Assembly: GCA_947396885.1 (NCBI GenBank)
Contig: OX377202.1
Location: forward strand, 12,152,001-12,216,000
Reading direction: 5' to 3'
Source: Heligmosomoides polygyrus polygyrus
Taxonomy: Eukaryota; Nematoda; Chromadorea; Rhabditida; Heligmosomidae
Length of the DNA: 64,000 nt
In this document: piece by piece, positions 1 through 11,186 of the stretch
Layout of the letters: every line of letters begins with the position of its first letter
How positions within the stretch are numbered: the first letter of the stretch is position 1
Translations under genes and position numbers: made by a program
Notes under the pieces: generated by a model
What the model was told of the DNA's origin: nothing
Seen by the model: only the letters and a program-made list of their open reading frames with translations
The model's database searches: none

Positions 1-402
1 CAAAAATGCCGCACAGAAGGAGAACCGAACCCGGCTTCCCTCGCATGCAGCACGCCTCTATCCACCGCCTCACGATCCGCTTGCCGTGTGTGTCAACGCA
101 GCCATATAAGGCATCGATCTAACGCGCACGTTGAGGCCGACACGACCTATGACGCAACGGCAGCAGCCACACGTTACAGTATAGCGGGTTGATGAGCAAA
201 CCTGCACATCAACCCCACGACTCCATGGAGTGCATCAGCAGAATTTGGTTAGGTTCAAGTAAGACCAAGAATAACGGATAAACTTCGACGTTCGTCATTC
301 CTTTTCAAGGGTGCGCCACGTATTCCACGTGTATGAACGAATGGGCTCAGTTCGTGCTCGTCGGCACTAGTCGTTAATGTGGCCTACACAGGGAGGTCGT
401 AA

Positions 403-534
403 GCCCTTGTTTATACCTCCATCGCCACGCGGCGCGGCACCACAATCGCCATAGGTATCGATTTTGCGCGCCGGCCGATCGATATCTGTTCTATGGTTCC
501 TCGCCGCGCGGCGGCGCAACTATAAACTAGGGGC
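403..534. mobile_element. MITE family A copy (PIF/Harbinger-type TSD)
   Basis: This short CG-rich element has terminal inverted repeats around a TTTATAC core: GCCCTTGTTTATACC at the left and the reverse complement of ACTATAAACTAGGGGC at the right. It is flanked by TAA on the left and TAG on the right. A close relative lies at 56649-56783, sharing the internal CGCGGCGCGG and ATCGATTTT blocks. There is no coding capacity. The 3-bp TWA-like duplication suggests PIF/Harbinger mobilisation (inference). Confidence 0.6.
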
Positions 535-540
535 TAGCGC

Positions 541-1439
541 GCCAGCCGACAGCAACCAATGAGAGCACTCACCCATCCGTGCGCCAGCAAATGAAGACGC
601 TGATCATGCATGTTCTTCTGGGTGCCATGCCCTTTCTATCCCGGCTGATTGGTTTTCTGCATCTCCTCCCTTCGATGAGGGGCGAGGGAATAAACGGGAA
701 TAAACCTGTCACTCAAATAAGAGTGAATAATCGGTGTGCTCAATAGCTTATGCATTACAATTTTCCCATATAGGCCACATCAACGACTAGTACGCATGCA
801 CACCGACTAGAGAGATATGGAAAGCTCAGTTGTCGTGAAGGAGATTCGAGCTTTCGTCGTCCACACTACAGCCGGCGCCTCTTCCGATTGCGCTACACGC
901 ACCCAAAATATCTCCCTAAAATCTTTGTTTCTTTTCAGAGCGCTTAGCGAGCGACAGTATGGACTTTGAGGCGCTCCGTCGACTTGTCTACGAGGACTCA
1001 CGCGAGTGCTTCCAGCACCTGCCACGAAGCCGTCATGCACAGAAAAACGTAAGAGTTCTACTTCTAAGGCTTCGTAACTACCGTACTCCCAGAAAAGCTT
1101 TGATCTACGCTATGGCACTGTAATTTAGTTGCGGTCTGAATTATACATGCATGATAGCCTCTGGACCCAAGATCTGTATTCCTGTTCTGTAGCCACAATG
1201 CTCCCTCCAGATTTTATCTATTGTATTTCACACATTCCTTAGCAGCAAACTTCTCCTCAGATGTTCGAATAACTCTTCAATGCAGGTCTGTTGGTGTTGT
1301 GATCTCGGTAAGATGCGCATCTGCATTTGCACACATACTACTTACCCGACGGCCACGAATTCTGCATCGGGAACGTTCGAAAGAACTAGAGTGTTGGGCA
1401 CTATTGCACTTTCAGGACTCCATAGGTCGAGAAGAGGTC
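541..1439. other. No gene seen; small SINE scrap
   Basis: I see no supported exon here. Around 870-905 there is a short stretch (GCCGGCGCCTC then GCGCTACACGCACCC) matching the 5' end of the tRNA-derived SINE described at 13661, on the minus strand. The short open frames in this interval have no splice context or recognisable domain. Confidence 0.4.
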
Positions 1440-2030
1440 GAAAAAATTTGCGCCCGAACTCCGTCCAGGGGAGTTCGGGCGAAATCTTTTTGTTTGGGGG
1501 GGGGGGAGGGGGCTGATCACGAAACTGACTTTAGTTTTTGAAATTTCGGCCGATCACGGGTGGTAACGGTAGGTACGGGTGACTAAGGCTGTCGAGGACA
1601 TAATCTCCGATTTCGCCCAAATTTCGCCTAGGAGCTTATCTGTGGTGCTGATCTGACATCCATTTTTTATATCACGCTGGTGTACGGTAGGTTCCTATAG
1701 GTTCGGGTGACTAAGGTCATGACCACCGATTTCTCCCAAACTTCGGCTGCAGGAGTTATAGGTTTTTGTTCCTCACCCGTAGCTACCGTACTCTATCGTA
1801 ATAACAAAAACAGGCGCAAATAGGGTCCAGGGGAGATCACCCCTATTCAGTGGTTGCACGCCTTTTTAAAAAGACACGTGTATGTCTAGTTACATCATAA
1901 ATGGCCTACCTCAGTTCACTGTAGGGGTAGAACACACTATTGCTGCAGAAAAATTCTGGTTTCAAAAAGCTAACAGGGCTGTACTACACGGTTACCCCCC
2001 CCCCCCCCGGACCCTATTTGTGCCCAAAAA
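1440..2030. repeat. Dispersed foldback repeat with G/C runs
   Basis: Blocks such as GGCGAAATCGG, CGTACCTACCGTA and 'AACGGATGYCAGATTC' occur here and again at 11120-11186, 11890-12080 and 22320-22790, in both orientations. Long G runs (about 1496-1506) and C runs (about 1997-2009) mark the copies. No protein is encoded. It looks like a non-autonomous inverted-repeat family rather than a gene. Confidence 0.5.
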
Positions 2031-2057
2031 CGGATGCCAGATTCATGATCAGTACTC

Positions 2058-2820
2058 CAAATTTATTTATTTATTTTATTTATTCCGACATGTGATACAA
2101 GACATGCAAAGCGAGCGAGCTCACCATCACAACCAATGAACACAGTAAATGTAGCTTTAAAACCAGTGGAACAAATAAAATCGGTTATGATAAAAAACGG
2201 CTTAACAACAGTTGGACGATCGGCGACTGGCCCGACAGGGTAATCACAAAAAAGAAGAAAAAAGAAAAACCGTCAGCAAATGTTAAGGGTGGTTCCTCAG
2301 TACCCTTTTGAAGGCCTCGATTCTTAGAGGAATCTGGATGCTCATGACTCAACTTGACATACTCAGCGACATACTCGTACGAAGAAATTGGAGCGGACCG
2401 AGCTCCTTGCTTGCGGGAACCGAAGCTTGACTGTATTACCCTCTCTGGCAGCCGATGGCTAGTCGCGCACAGGAAAAGTGTGTGTCGCGCAGTGACAAGC
2501 GCGCTACAACTGAAAAGTGGGCGTGTCCCTCCCCTCACAATGCAGATGTTGCGAGGGGTGGGAGAGGGCTTTAAGCGGAAAAAATTTCTGAATCCCTCGC
2601 TGTCCCCTGGTTGTAGTGCGTTGGTCCCGATTTTACTGTCCCCAAAATCCAAATCCCCCCGAGATCCCTCCGGTTGTAGGGCGCTAGAACAGCATTTGTG
2701 CCCACTCGCAGCAGAATCCCCCCGATGTCCCCTGTGATGTAGTCCGCTACAATAGGTTTTGTGTCCGTTCGCAGCTAAATCCCCCTTCATATCCCCTGTA
2801 TTGTAGACTTTATAGTCCTA
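2058..2820. repeat. TTTA tract followed by about 63-bp degenerate tandem repeat
   Basis: A (TTTA)n tract at 2060-2085 resembles the reversed 3' tail of a CR1-like retroelement, and the minus strand above it has fragments of open frame. From about 2590 to 2815 a unit of roughly 62-64 bp repeats about four times. Each unit contains AATCCCYC, a TCCCCTG-like block and TTGTAG. The minus-strand open frame over these units is a by-product of the repeat and is not called as a gene. Confidence 0.5.
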
Positions 2821-4350
2821 TAAAGTTTATTAGAGGATCGTATCTTCAGTACCACACTAACTTCTATGTCCCAAGGACATAGAAAAAATCGACAAAAAAT
2901 ACCAAAAAATAGAATCGATGAGAATCTAGCGATTTAACAGCATAAAACACTCTAAGACACTCTAAGAGGAAAAAATGAGAAAATGAGTAAGTGACAACTT
3001 CAGAGACAGAGGTAAGTGATGAGGCAACAGTTAAAGTACTTCAATTATGGCGAATTTGGTGAAGATTGGAATCACGAGGAGAGTAGAATGTGAGTGAATA
3101 ATATACATTTATACATTTAACTCATTTCGACCACCTAACGCTGGCTCGCTCTAGCAGCAAAACAGGGAAAGTCCTATCAGTAAAGTTAAAGCTAAAGAGT
3201 TAGCAGTTTGAAGTGTCAACCCTTGAGACCTTGTAGTGAGAAGATCGGTGAGAACAGTGTAAGGGTGAGCGCAGCGTTAGGTGGGAGGGAAATGAGTGAG
3301 GGAGGCAAGTTAGTTCGAGCATTTAATTGTGGGCACTAAGTGATGGACAGATATGAGAAATCCGTATCGAATAAAACACCGGAGATCAAATAAGGCTTCA
3401 AGCACCGAAATCATAGCACCAGTAGGAGCGGAACATGTGCAGAAGAGTAAACAGTGAAGAATATTACAGCTCGGAGCAGCGAATTGGGATGCTTTAAGTA
3501 GAGGTTTTCCCCAAAAAAAAGGATATGGAAGACGTCAGGTTTATGTGAGGTTTTCCTCATGCTCAAAAAACATGGTTAAGGAAGACGTCACAAATGCAAA
3601 ATACATGCATAGCTCCGAGCTGTAACTCTAGAAAACGAGAAAATGGATGCAGTAAATAATCGGAAACCGGAACAATGTAAAGTCGTAGAAACCGAAGCAT
3701 TCGAGACCGGAGCAATGTAAAGTCGAAGAAACCGAGGCAATGGAAAAGTGAACGGGAGGAACGTCAAGTATGGAGTCGAACACACTGTGTGAGAGCCTGG
3801 ACTGTCAAATTTTGAGAATTCCCCAAACTTCCACTCATTTGAATACCCGAACTTGCTTCTGTAAGGAAAAGAAGGTAGTAAGCCCAATTTTTGTAGAAAT
3901 AATTGGAGACCGGAACAAAAAGCGCCCAGAGAGGGAACAAGAAGAGTTAGTAGTGCAGGATTCAAAGACGCCAAATACCATATCTCGCCAAATGAAACCG
4001 AAAGGCCCAAAAGCTAAAAATCCTAGGTAGATGGCAGAGCAACATTGTCCACCCAAACCTAAAAAGGTCCAAAAGGGAAAAATCCTAGGTAGGTGGCAAA
4101 GCAACACTTTCCAACCAAACCGAAAAAGGCCCAAAAAGCGAAAAATCCTAGGAAGAAGGGAAAACAACGTTTTCCACCCGAGCCAAAAGGCCCAAAAGCG
4201 AAAGTTAGCGTAAAACGAACTCCAAAGCTCAGACACAGTGCGTTACAAGAAAATAGAGTCCGATTGAAGTCCAGACTGGTGGAGACGTACCGCACTCCGA
4301 TGCAGGTCACATTGCGTGTAGCGTTGGTGTCGTCCTTGTCGCAGAACTGG
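2821..4350. repeat. Purine-rich intergenic DNA with two small tandem arrays
   Basis: No exon is supported. At about 3655-3745 a roughly 42-bp unit (ACCGGARCAATGTAAAGTCG) occurs twice. At about 3990-4205 a unit of about 62-64 bp containing AAAAATCCTAGG and AAGGCCCAAAAG recurs three to four times. This makes the overlapping lysine/proline-rich open frames on plus and the phenylalanine-rich ones on minus spurious. The rest is unremarkable. Confidence 0.5.
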
Positions 4351-4353
4351 AGC

Positions 4354-4842
4354 TCATAGCTCAAGACTCAAGCAGCTCGAATCGTCGAGGAAGCTCTCGT
4401 TGTTGATGCTGAGACGTCTTCGTTTCTGAAATAAAACGCAATCAGTAGGTTTTGACAGTATGGAGAGGGAGAAAATTTTCACTCACCGATCGAGGAATGA
4501 GCTTTCCGTCGCGCATCTCCCACTGCCGAACTTCAGCGCTGCAAATGTGTTCTTAGATAAAGAAGTGGCGAGAAGAGGGTAAAGATGTGTCAACTTACAG
4601 CGCTCTTCCCAGAGATTCGCGGAACAGTGGGTACCAGCGGTCGCGGCAATCCTTCCTGTGCTTGAGCGCCTTCTCTCGTTGCGCGTCATTGTTGCCCAGT
4701 CTCGTCCAGTAGCTAAACATAATGATTACAAGGTAGCATCCACATTGTCGGAGTTTTTAACACCTACGCGGTGGGGTTAGCCTTGAGGTTGTCAACCGGC
4801 TTGAAGATGTCGCTGTGGCCGAGTCCAATGGAGTCGAGAACG
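4354..4842 (-). CDS. C-terminal exons of a basic uncharacterised protein
   Basis: Four minus-strand exons join in one frame with GT..AG borders: about 4842-4768, 4712-4599, 4538-4487 and 4425-4354 (stop TGA at 4356-4354). The introns are about 50-60 nt, as in nematodes. The predicted end contains LDSIGLGHSDIFKPVDN, YWTRLGNNDAQREKALKHRK, CRDRWYPLFRESLG and a terminal KRRRLSINNESF block followed by an acidic/serine tail. KRRR is a possible nuclear signal. I do not recognise the family. The 5' side is open: no acceptor AG precedes the first listed exon before an in-frame TAA, so upstream exons may be cut by the neighbouring gene, or the real exon border lies elsewhere. The phase agreement across three introns makes the gene itself convincing. 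Confidence 0.7.
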
Positions 4843-4906
4843 CAGCATGAAAGTTATTTATTGCAATTTTTTCCTTTGTTTTTCTTATTAGCGAACTAAT
4901 AAAATT

Positions 4907-6227
4907 TTAATAAGCACCTATAAGGTTTTCAACCAGGTGTTCGGGGAGGTCTTTTAGCTCCGGTTTTTTGCCGCTGTTGCCACTTTGACGACAGGCGTAG
5001 TGTTTAATGGCGTCAGTTGGCGTGCAGGCCTGCAAAAGACAATCGCAGGCGTAGAAGGCATGGGAGAACACAGAGTGAGGGCGCACCTCCTGAAAGTAGT
5101 GCCGGAAGAAGTCGGTCGCCCTCACGGAATGTTCGCCTTGGCCCGATTTGCCGCACCTGCGCCACTTCTTCATGAATTGGTTGAGGTTGATCGCCTTAAG
5201 TGTCGTGTGTAAGGGCCGGATTTGTTTGGGACAGAAAATTGGCGTACGTTGAAGGGCCTGCATTCCACGATCGCCCAACATTTCGTCAGATTGGCTGCGG
5301 AGATCCTTGCCCCGTCCGGCACTTCGGGTTTTTCTTTCGCGTGGGCCTTCTTCCTTAGAGCGGTGAGCTCTCTTCGCAAAGGCGGAAGGGAGGCGAGGAC
5401 GTGGTCGATCTGTAGTGTATTAGATCTTATAATGGAGAAGTTGGAAGGGGAAGGGAGATGAAAAATCACAGCGCCAGCCAGTCCAGAGATCATTTCTCCC
5501 TGGCAGCGGACGAGATGCGTGAGCTGCTGAACGACGGTGTCCGACGAGTTGCGCAACGAAGAGATTGCGCGCTGATGCTCCCATGTGCCGTGAACGTCGA
5601 TGCGAAGGCCGCGAAGTTGATCGGACACTATCGTCTGTAAAGACTGGTGTTCACAGATGGAGTTGGTAGTAAAAGGGTTTCTCCAGCGTCCTGTACCTCG
5701 TACTGAGCTCCATTTTGCATAGCTGCGATCACTTGTCCGAGCGTCCTTAGAGAAACAGGGGCAGCACTCATCATCTCCGCCACGCGTTGGTCCACACAGG
5801 AGGCATTCGCAGATGATGGCATCAAAGACTGCTCAGGAGCAAGCTCAGGGACCTGACTTGCACCTGGTGTCTGGGCGTCCGGGCAACGAGGCGATGCGAA
5901 TTCATCTTCATGGCGTGGCCGGTTTTCCCTCTGACAGTCGGATTCCTCGCGGCGTCCTTGCTGGGAAGAGACAGGCGTCGAGATGTCCAGCAGTTCGCGT
6001 CCTCCTTCGATCACTCGTGGCGGTTCTGCTGAATTCCCCGCGCCATGAGGTAGCCGGGCTTCACAACTACATCCTCTGCACTGGTTTCCACTTCTCTGAG
6101 AGAGCGGCTCTCTCACATCCGTCGCATTTGCCGCATTTCCTCCATCCCGAAATGGCGACCGGTCCATGTTCGGCTCGTAACTCTCGTCGATGTTGAGACT
6201 GTTGTAGACCTCGGAAGGGAAAGACAT
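4907..6227 (-). CDS. Three-exon uncharacterised nematode gene with one-base frameshift
   Basis: The start ATG is at 6227, six bases after a CTTTAG that fits a trans-splice acceptor. Exon 1 is 6227-5697 (177 codons, polar, Ser/Glu/Pro-rich). Exon 2 is 5634-5470 (55 codons) and exon 3 is 5409-4907. The introns are 62 and 60 nt with GTACAG/TTTACAG and GTGATT/CTACAG borders. Exon 2-3 look helical (LRRELTALRKKAHAKEK). The C-terminal part is cysteine/histidine-containing (DFFRHYFQEVRPHSVFSHAF, then FYACDCLLQACTPTDAIKHY). Exon 3 length is not a multiple of three. The frame changes at a C4 run (5310-5313, G4 in the gene), and one extra G would restore it. This is either an assembly error or a young pseudogene. 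Function unknown; it lies about 65 bp upstream of the next minus-strand gene, so shared transcription is possible. Confidence 0.65.
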
Positions 6228-6239
6228 GGCACGCTAAAG

Positions 6240-6710
6240 CTGTACGAGTGCAAATACGTGACCAAGATTAGTGAATAGAAAGCACAAGCACTACGAAAAT
6301 AAGAGGTAAGAGGGTAGTTAACCGGAGTGAAGTCATGAAACTTTTCATGTGAATATTTATTTCAATTTTAAAGGCGATGCGAGCAAGTTATGGAGAGGTT
6401 TAAGGCTTCAGATACCCTAGTATGAAATTACCAAATAGTTTAAAGATCCTCACAGAGGTCTTTCATCTTTGTTAATGCACATGCAAAAAATAAGACGAGG
6501 TAAAAACGCTAAGTGGCTCGGGGTGGAGAGATTCAACTACTTCCTTGCCTTAAACTCGACTAATCAGAAGTGACCTGGCTCAGTTCATCAATACATCACA
6601 TCAGTGTGTTAAAGTTGAGCAAGATTTAGTTTAAGAGAAAGCGTTTTCGTGGGCTGTTTCAGCTTACATGGGGACCAAACCCCGAGTCACTTAGCGAGAA
6701 CAACTACTAG
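6240..6710. other. No gene seen
   Basis: This spacer lies between two minus-strand genes. I found no repeat, exon or hairpin that stands out. Confidence 0.5.
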
Positions 6711-6712
6711 AG

Positions 6713-7827
6713 CTATAAGCGGTACACGTATTGCTGATTATTAAAAGAAACAATAGTGGCGGCTCCAACTATCGAGTACGCATCTTGAATGCGAAGTGAT
6801 GTTTGAGTTATTTTTTTGAAGTAAGTATTCGTCTCCTGGACAGTTATAAGCGCTATTCGAGTTCTTAGCAGGGATGGATCGTTAGAAGAGCAAATTATAT
6901 CCGCTAGGTCCTCGAATGGGTCCGCCACAGTGAACTCCTCCCAGAGAAGCAGGCATCGCGGCCCACCACCGTCGTCCGGCAACACAACGAACGCGACAAC
7001 GCGCCCGTAAGCGAAACCTCTCCCTTGCGCGATGGCCACGCAATGGCCTAAACAGCCCTTGCGCGATGGCCTAAACAGCCAACTATTTCTAACCATTTGG
7101 TTCTCTCTCACTGAGGCACACCCTTCATCGTCAGCTCCAGAAGTTGCAGCCGCTCCCTGCGTTCCCATGACCTGCTCCAGTTTGACACCGTTAACGTACT
7201 AACGAGGGACAATAGGCGCGAAAGAATTTTTCGCTCCTGAAACATTCAACTCTGTTGCAATGTTTCCCTTTGCTTCGTACTATCACACTTATAAAATCCT
7301 ACCTATAGTCCCACTCATCCACGTCGATCCTCGTGCAGTGTTCAAGCTTATTTCCCTCATAGCTTTTCCCGATCCGTTCCACCGGAATCCCGCTTTGAAG
7401 AATTAAGTAAGCTGCTACAAGCAACCACTAGAAAACAGCTGTCCCAACTTGTTCCTCTTCATGTCGAGATGCTCCACGAGCGGGAACCTTATCGCAAGAA
7501 GTTGCCACGGTTTCGTGAACTTATTGTCCCGCAGACAGAGGTACTTCACCTTACAATTGATCTCAGGCACGTTGAAAATGTCGCGGTCAGTCAGCTCGCA
7601 TCCTTCCAGCTTGAGGAACTGAATACATATCATGCGGATTGATGACCGACACGAACATCTTACAACGGCATCATGAATCCCACCTCCAAGTTGTAATACA
7701 CGAAGATCTGCTTTAGCAGAGTCTTCGCATCATGCTTTCTACCGCTGAAGTCGATATCCATGGATCTATAGAGCGGATCCTCCGCGGAGCTGACCAGCCT
7801 CAGTATCATCCCGACAGTGGCCTTGCG
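6713..7827 (-). CDS. Leucine-rich-repeat-like protein, partial model
   Basis: Clear minus-strand exons are 7827-7684 (48 codons, ends LLKQIFVYYNLE) and 7618 to about 7430, which join in phase 0 over a 65-nt intron. The second exon reads FLKLEGCELTDRDIFNV, YLCLRDNKF and FPLVEHLDMKRNKLG, the LxxLxLxxN rhythm of leucine-rich repeats. A further exon follows in another frame (TGG after TTTTCTAG, to 7303; contains ILQSGIPVERIGKSYEGN and ends DEWDY). How it joins is unresolved, because no good donor precedes it. The last open stretch, about 7165-6713, contains GRVVAFVVLPDDGGGPRC and ends at a TAG-free stop near 6713. A local duplication of GCGCGATGGCC lies at 7029-7074. The whole may be one gene or two. 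An F-box/LRR-type role is only a guess. Confidence 0.5.
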
Positions 7828-7895
7828 CTGCAGCAAACTGCAGAAATAACCATTGAGAACTGCCGTTTCCCGTTGTTGAGAGATCACGACGAGCC

Positions 7896-8650
7896 ATGCG
7901 ACGAGCAAAAACCCATTCGGAACTCCTTAGCCTGGACAAGAAATCAAAAATGTTTAAAACGGCTCCTCCTCCACCTTCATCGAAACCCTTGCACCGGACA
8001 CTAGATGAGGCGGAGTCACGGGAGCAGAAAATCAATCGGAACTTCTTAGCCAGGACAAGAAATCAAAAAATTTCGAAAAGGCTCCTCTCATGTTCAAAGC
8101 GACTTGAGAGCTGAAGAGGAGCCATACGAGGAGAAACAAGATCAATCGGAACTTCTTAGCCAGGACAAGAAATCAAAAAATTTCGAAAAGGCTCCTCTTC
8201 AACCTTCGGAGCGAGTTGAGAGATCATCTGGAGCCAAGTGAGAAGCAAATAAACCAATCGGAGCTTCTTAATGAGGACCAGAAATCAAAAAAAATCTCCT
8301 AACGAGGACCAGAAATAAAAAAAAACTTTAAAAAGGCTCCTGTTCATCGTTCACAGCGACTTGAGAGATCATATGGAGCCGAGCGAGGAGCAAGTAAACC
8401 ATTCCTAACTTCTTAGCGAGGACCACAACTCAAAAAACTGCTTTAAAATGTTCCTTTTCATTTTTTCACAGCGCCGGAAACAACGTTAAAGCTAGATGCG
8501 GAGCAAAACCCATTCAGACTTCTTCACCTCCGTCAGAAATCATAAAAGTTCAAAAAAGCTCCTCCTCCACCTTCATCGCAAACCCTGCACCCGATGAGGT
8601 GGAGTCACGGGAGCAAAAAACCATTTCGAACTTCTTACAACTCCTCCACC
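7896..8650. repeat. Degenerate tandem array, unit about 112-138 bp
   Basis: The block 'ATCAATCGGAACTTCTTAG', followed by AGGACAAGAAATCAAAAA and then AGGCTCCTC, recurs at about 7911, 8029, 8141, 8253, 8391, 8506 and 8620. Each unit also ends near GCGACTTGAGAG. Units vary in length and have point changes. Overlapping open frames on both strands arise from this periodicity and are not called as genes. Confidence 0.7.
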
Positions 8651-9590
8651 TCACCACTCCGTCCCATCAAACTGCTCAACTCTCACCCCCCCCCCCCTCC
8701 TCCGCCGGTCGCTTCACCTCAGCTACTACGGGTTCGCCCTCCGGCTTCCAATCACTCCGATCTGCCCTTGCGGAGGATGAACCCGGAGCTGGAACAGGAT
8801 AGGAAACGCGATAAAATCTTAAAAAAACTCTGGGACACCACCGCTCGGGCTCCCAACACACCCGACTGCTGCTTCCCGCCAGCCCGCGCCGCCATCGATT
8901 GCATCATCATTTTGAAATCGCCCTACTGTAGCGCGAATAACCGTCACCTTAAACAGGGTGTATGCAGCGCCCGAAACACCACTACCATGACGGCTGATTT
9001 CTCTTACGGTACTGAGGCTTAAATCGCCTCAGTCTGATTTTTCTAGAGTCATGGCAGCTGAAATCCCCTCCGGCCTCTCCAAATCAAATAAAATTAGAAG
9101 TCAACTCCGTCCGCAAGCCTATTTTGGAGGTGCTGACTGCCGGATATAAGAGAGCTATGGAGCTAAGCAAGCGCTCCACATTATGGCTGTTATGAATCGA
9201 AAGGAACTACGCCTCAGATCTTCTCCAGGAATTCATGAACCAACAAAAAACATCAAAAATCGCCTCCAAAATACTAGTTTCGCCAAAACGCCATGATAGG
9301 GATCAATCGAAAGGAGCTACGCCTCAGATGTTCTCTAGAAGCTCATGAACTAACAAAAAAACGTAAAATATCGCCTCCAAAATGCTGTTCTCAGGTCCAC
9401 TTTGAAGCAGTAAATGAATTGCTTGACAACACAACCACAAAAAATCGACTGACTTTCTCTGAATGAAGCTATCTAACGATAAAGGCGCCAGGCGGTTCAG
9501 GGGGGGGGGGGCACCTGATACAATTACGCACTCTTCACACTAGTCTTCATTTCGAAATTCGAAAAGAAAGCTAATGAATCGGAATCAACA
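8651..9590. other. Proline-rich open frame and low-complexity DNA; no gene called
   Basis: A plus-strand open frame at 8594-9022 starts inside the tandem array and contains a run of prolines from a CCCCCC tract. It has no splice context or recognisable domain. The block GGAACTACGCCTCAGAT with ACAAAAAA appears twice (9200-9280 and 9309-9375), so part of this is repeat. A G10 tract lies near 9500. Confidence 0.4.
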
Positions 9591-9599
9591 AAGAATAAG

Positions 9600-10620
9600 T
9601 CATTTGGGAGCTTTCCTTCCACTCATGAGCTGACAAAAGTCTCGAGGAAATCTCTTCCAGCATCAAAACCTCTCTAACAGCCGACGAGGAGGACGACTCC
9701 GAAAAAAAAAACATTGTGAACCGCGCACACATACGCTTCAAAACAACTTACACGCTTCGTAGGAACCGGCAGCAAGAAGGAATAAATCATTTGGAAATTC
9801 TTCTTATATTCATGAACACACAAAAACCTCGTGAAACCCTCCGCCAACTTCAAAACACTTAAACAGCTCTCGAGGAGGACGAGCTCGCACAAAAAACACT
9901 CCAAAACCCGCACACGTATTTCAAAACAACTTGTCATTTCATATGTAGCGAGCATCGACACAATTCCGAACCTACGAAGAATCGATAACATCGAAATACG
10001 GTCTCAAAACCAACACGAGCTTCCAGACCGCCCAAATGAAGCTGTCTACGGAAAAATACGTTAGGAGGCTGGGGGGGTCACTTTATAGAGCTCTTCACTC
10101 CACTGCGAAAGAAGTTTTTACTTCGAAGAAGAATCGGAAGGTTCTTCTTCGACGGCAAAACTAAAGAATCGAAACGAACAAAAATAAGTCATTTACACGT
10201 TCTTCTTTTACTCACGAACCTACAAAAACCTCGGGGAAACCTCTTCCAACTTCATTACCTCCGACAAGTCACGAGGAGGACGAGCCCCAACAGAAAGCCA
10301 TTTCAAATAATTCATATACGTTTCAAAACAACTTACTCGTTTCATAAGCACCAGTAGAAAGAAACAATACACCATTTTGAACGTCTCCCCCAACTCATGA
10401 GCTGACAAATACCTCGGGGAGACTCTTCCAACTTCAAAACCTCTTCAACAGCTCACGAGGAGGACGAGACCGAACAAAAACCATTTCAAAAAGCGCACAC
10501 GTCTTTCAGAACAACTTCCGTACTTCATTTGTGGCGAGCATCGAAACAATATCGAACTTACGAACAATCGGTAACAACGAAATACTGTTTCGAACATAAC
10601 ACGAGCTTCAAGAAGAGCCT
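9600..10620. repeat. Higher-order degenerate tandem repeat
   Basis: A block beginning with ACTCATGAGCTGACAAA, then CTCGNGG, CGAGGAGGACGA and CAAAACAACTT, recurs at about 9623, 9815, 10210 and 10390. A second block (GCGAGCATCGA, then AACGAAATAC and CACGAGCTTC) appears at about 9945-10020 and again at 10530-10612. The array is therefore built from roughly 190-bp units inside two larger units of about 550 bp. No coding content is supported. Confidence 0.6.
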
Positions 10621-10674
10621 TTTATAGGCAAAGCCCCACTTCCAAGTGGGACTTTGCCTATAAAAGGCTCTTCT
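10611..10674. repeat. Near-perfect 31-bp inverted repeat (hairpin)
   Basis: The arms are 10611-10641 and 10644-10674. Both read AGAAGAGCCTTTTATAGGC at the outer side and ACTT at the centre, with one mismatch in 31 pairs and a two-base loop (CC). It sits exactly at the right edge of the tandem array at 9600-10620. Confidence 0.85.
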
Positions 10675-10679
10675 ACAAC

Positions 10680-11186
10680 GCCCCAGCCCCGAAGAAGCAC
10701 AGACGTGCTAAAATACGGCTCCTCGGCGTCCTTTCCGGTGCTCCGGAATTCGAAGGTATCGTACTGTAGCACGATTAGCCGTCGGATTAAAGAGGCTTCC
10801 GCAGCCTCTCCACACTAAACCCCCCTTTTTGGCGACGGCTAACTCCTCTACTGTAGTGAAGCCAGGAACGCCGCACAAGCTTTTTAATCCCCTGCCATTT
10901 CCACAATTACAGTATCTGGGCCCCGCCTCCACTTACGATTCTCTACAAGCGCGCAATCGTCGCGCTTCGTAAATAGTGGGCGTAACAGGCCTCACCCCCT
11001 GGCGCTACACGCGCACGGTTGCCAGAGCTAGTAATGGAATTCCTGGATATGAAGAAAGTGCGACCGTCCAGATGAACAAAGCCGTGCATTATTTTGTATA
11101 ACATAAGAAGGTCAATTTTATAATAAAAAGTAGCCCCCCTAGGCGAAGTTTGGGCGAAATCGGTAATTATGACCTCGACGGCCTTA
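10680..11186. other. No gene; repeat scraps
   Basis: The interval contains TACTGTAG motifs and short pieces of the dispersed foldback repeat (CCTAGGCGAAGTTTGGGCG near 11140). Open frames here are short and unsupported. Confidence 0.4.

Noticed and set aside
2185..2790. 201-codon minus-strand open frame
   Set aside because: The N-terminal third is a translation of the 63-bp tandem repeat and the rest has no motif; treated as repeat.
6713..7827. Reading the LRR gene as an NXF-type mRNA export factor
   Set aside because: LRR plus a later domain fit loosely, but no RRM, NTF2 or UBA signature can be read.
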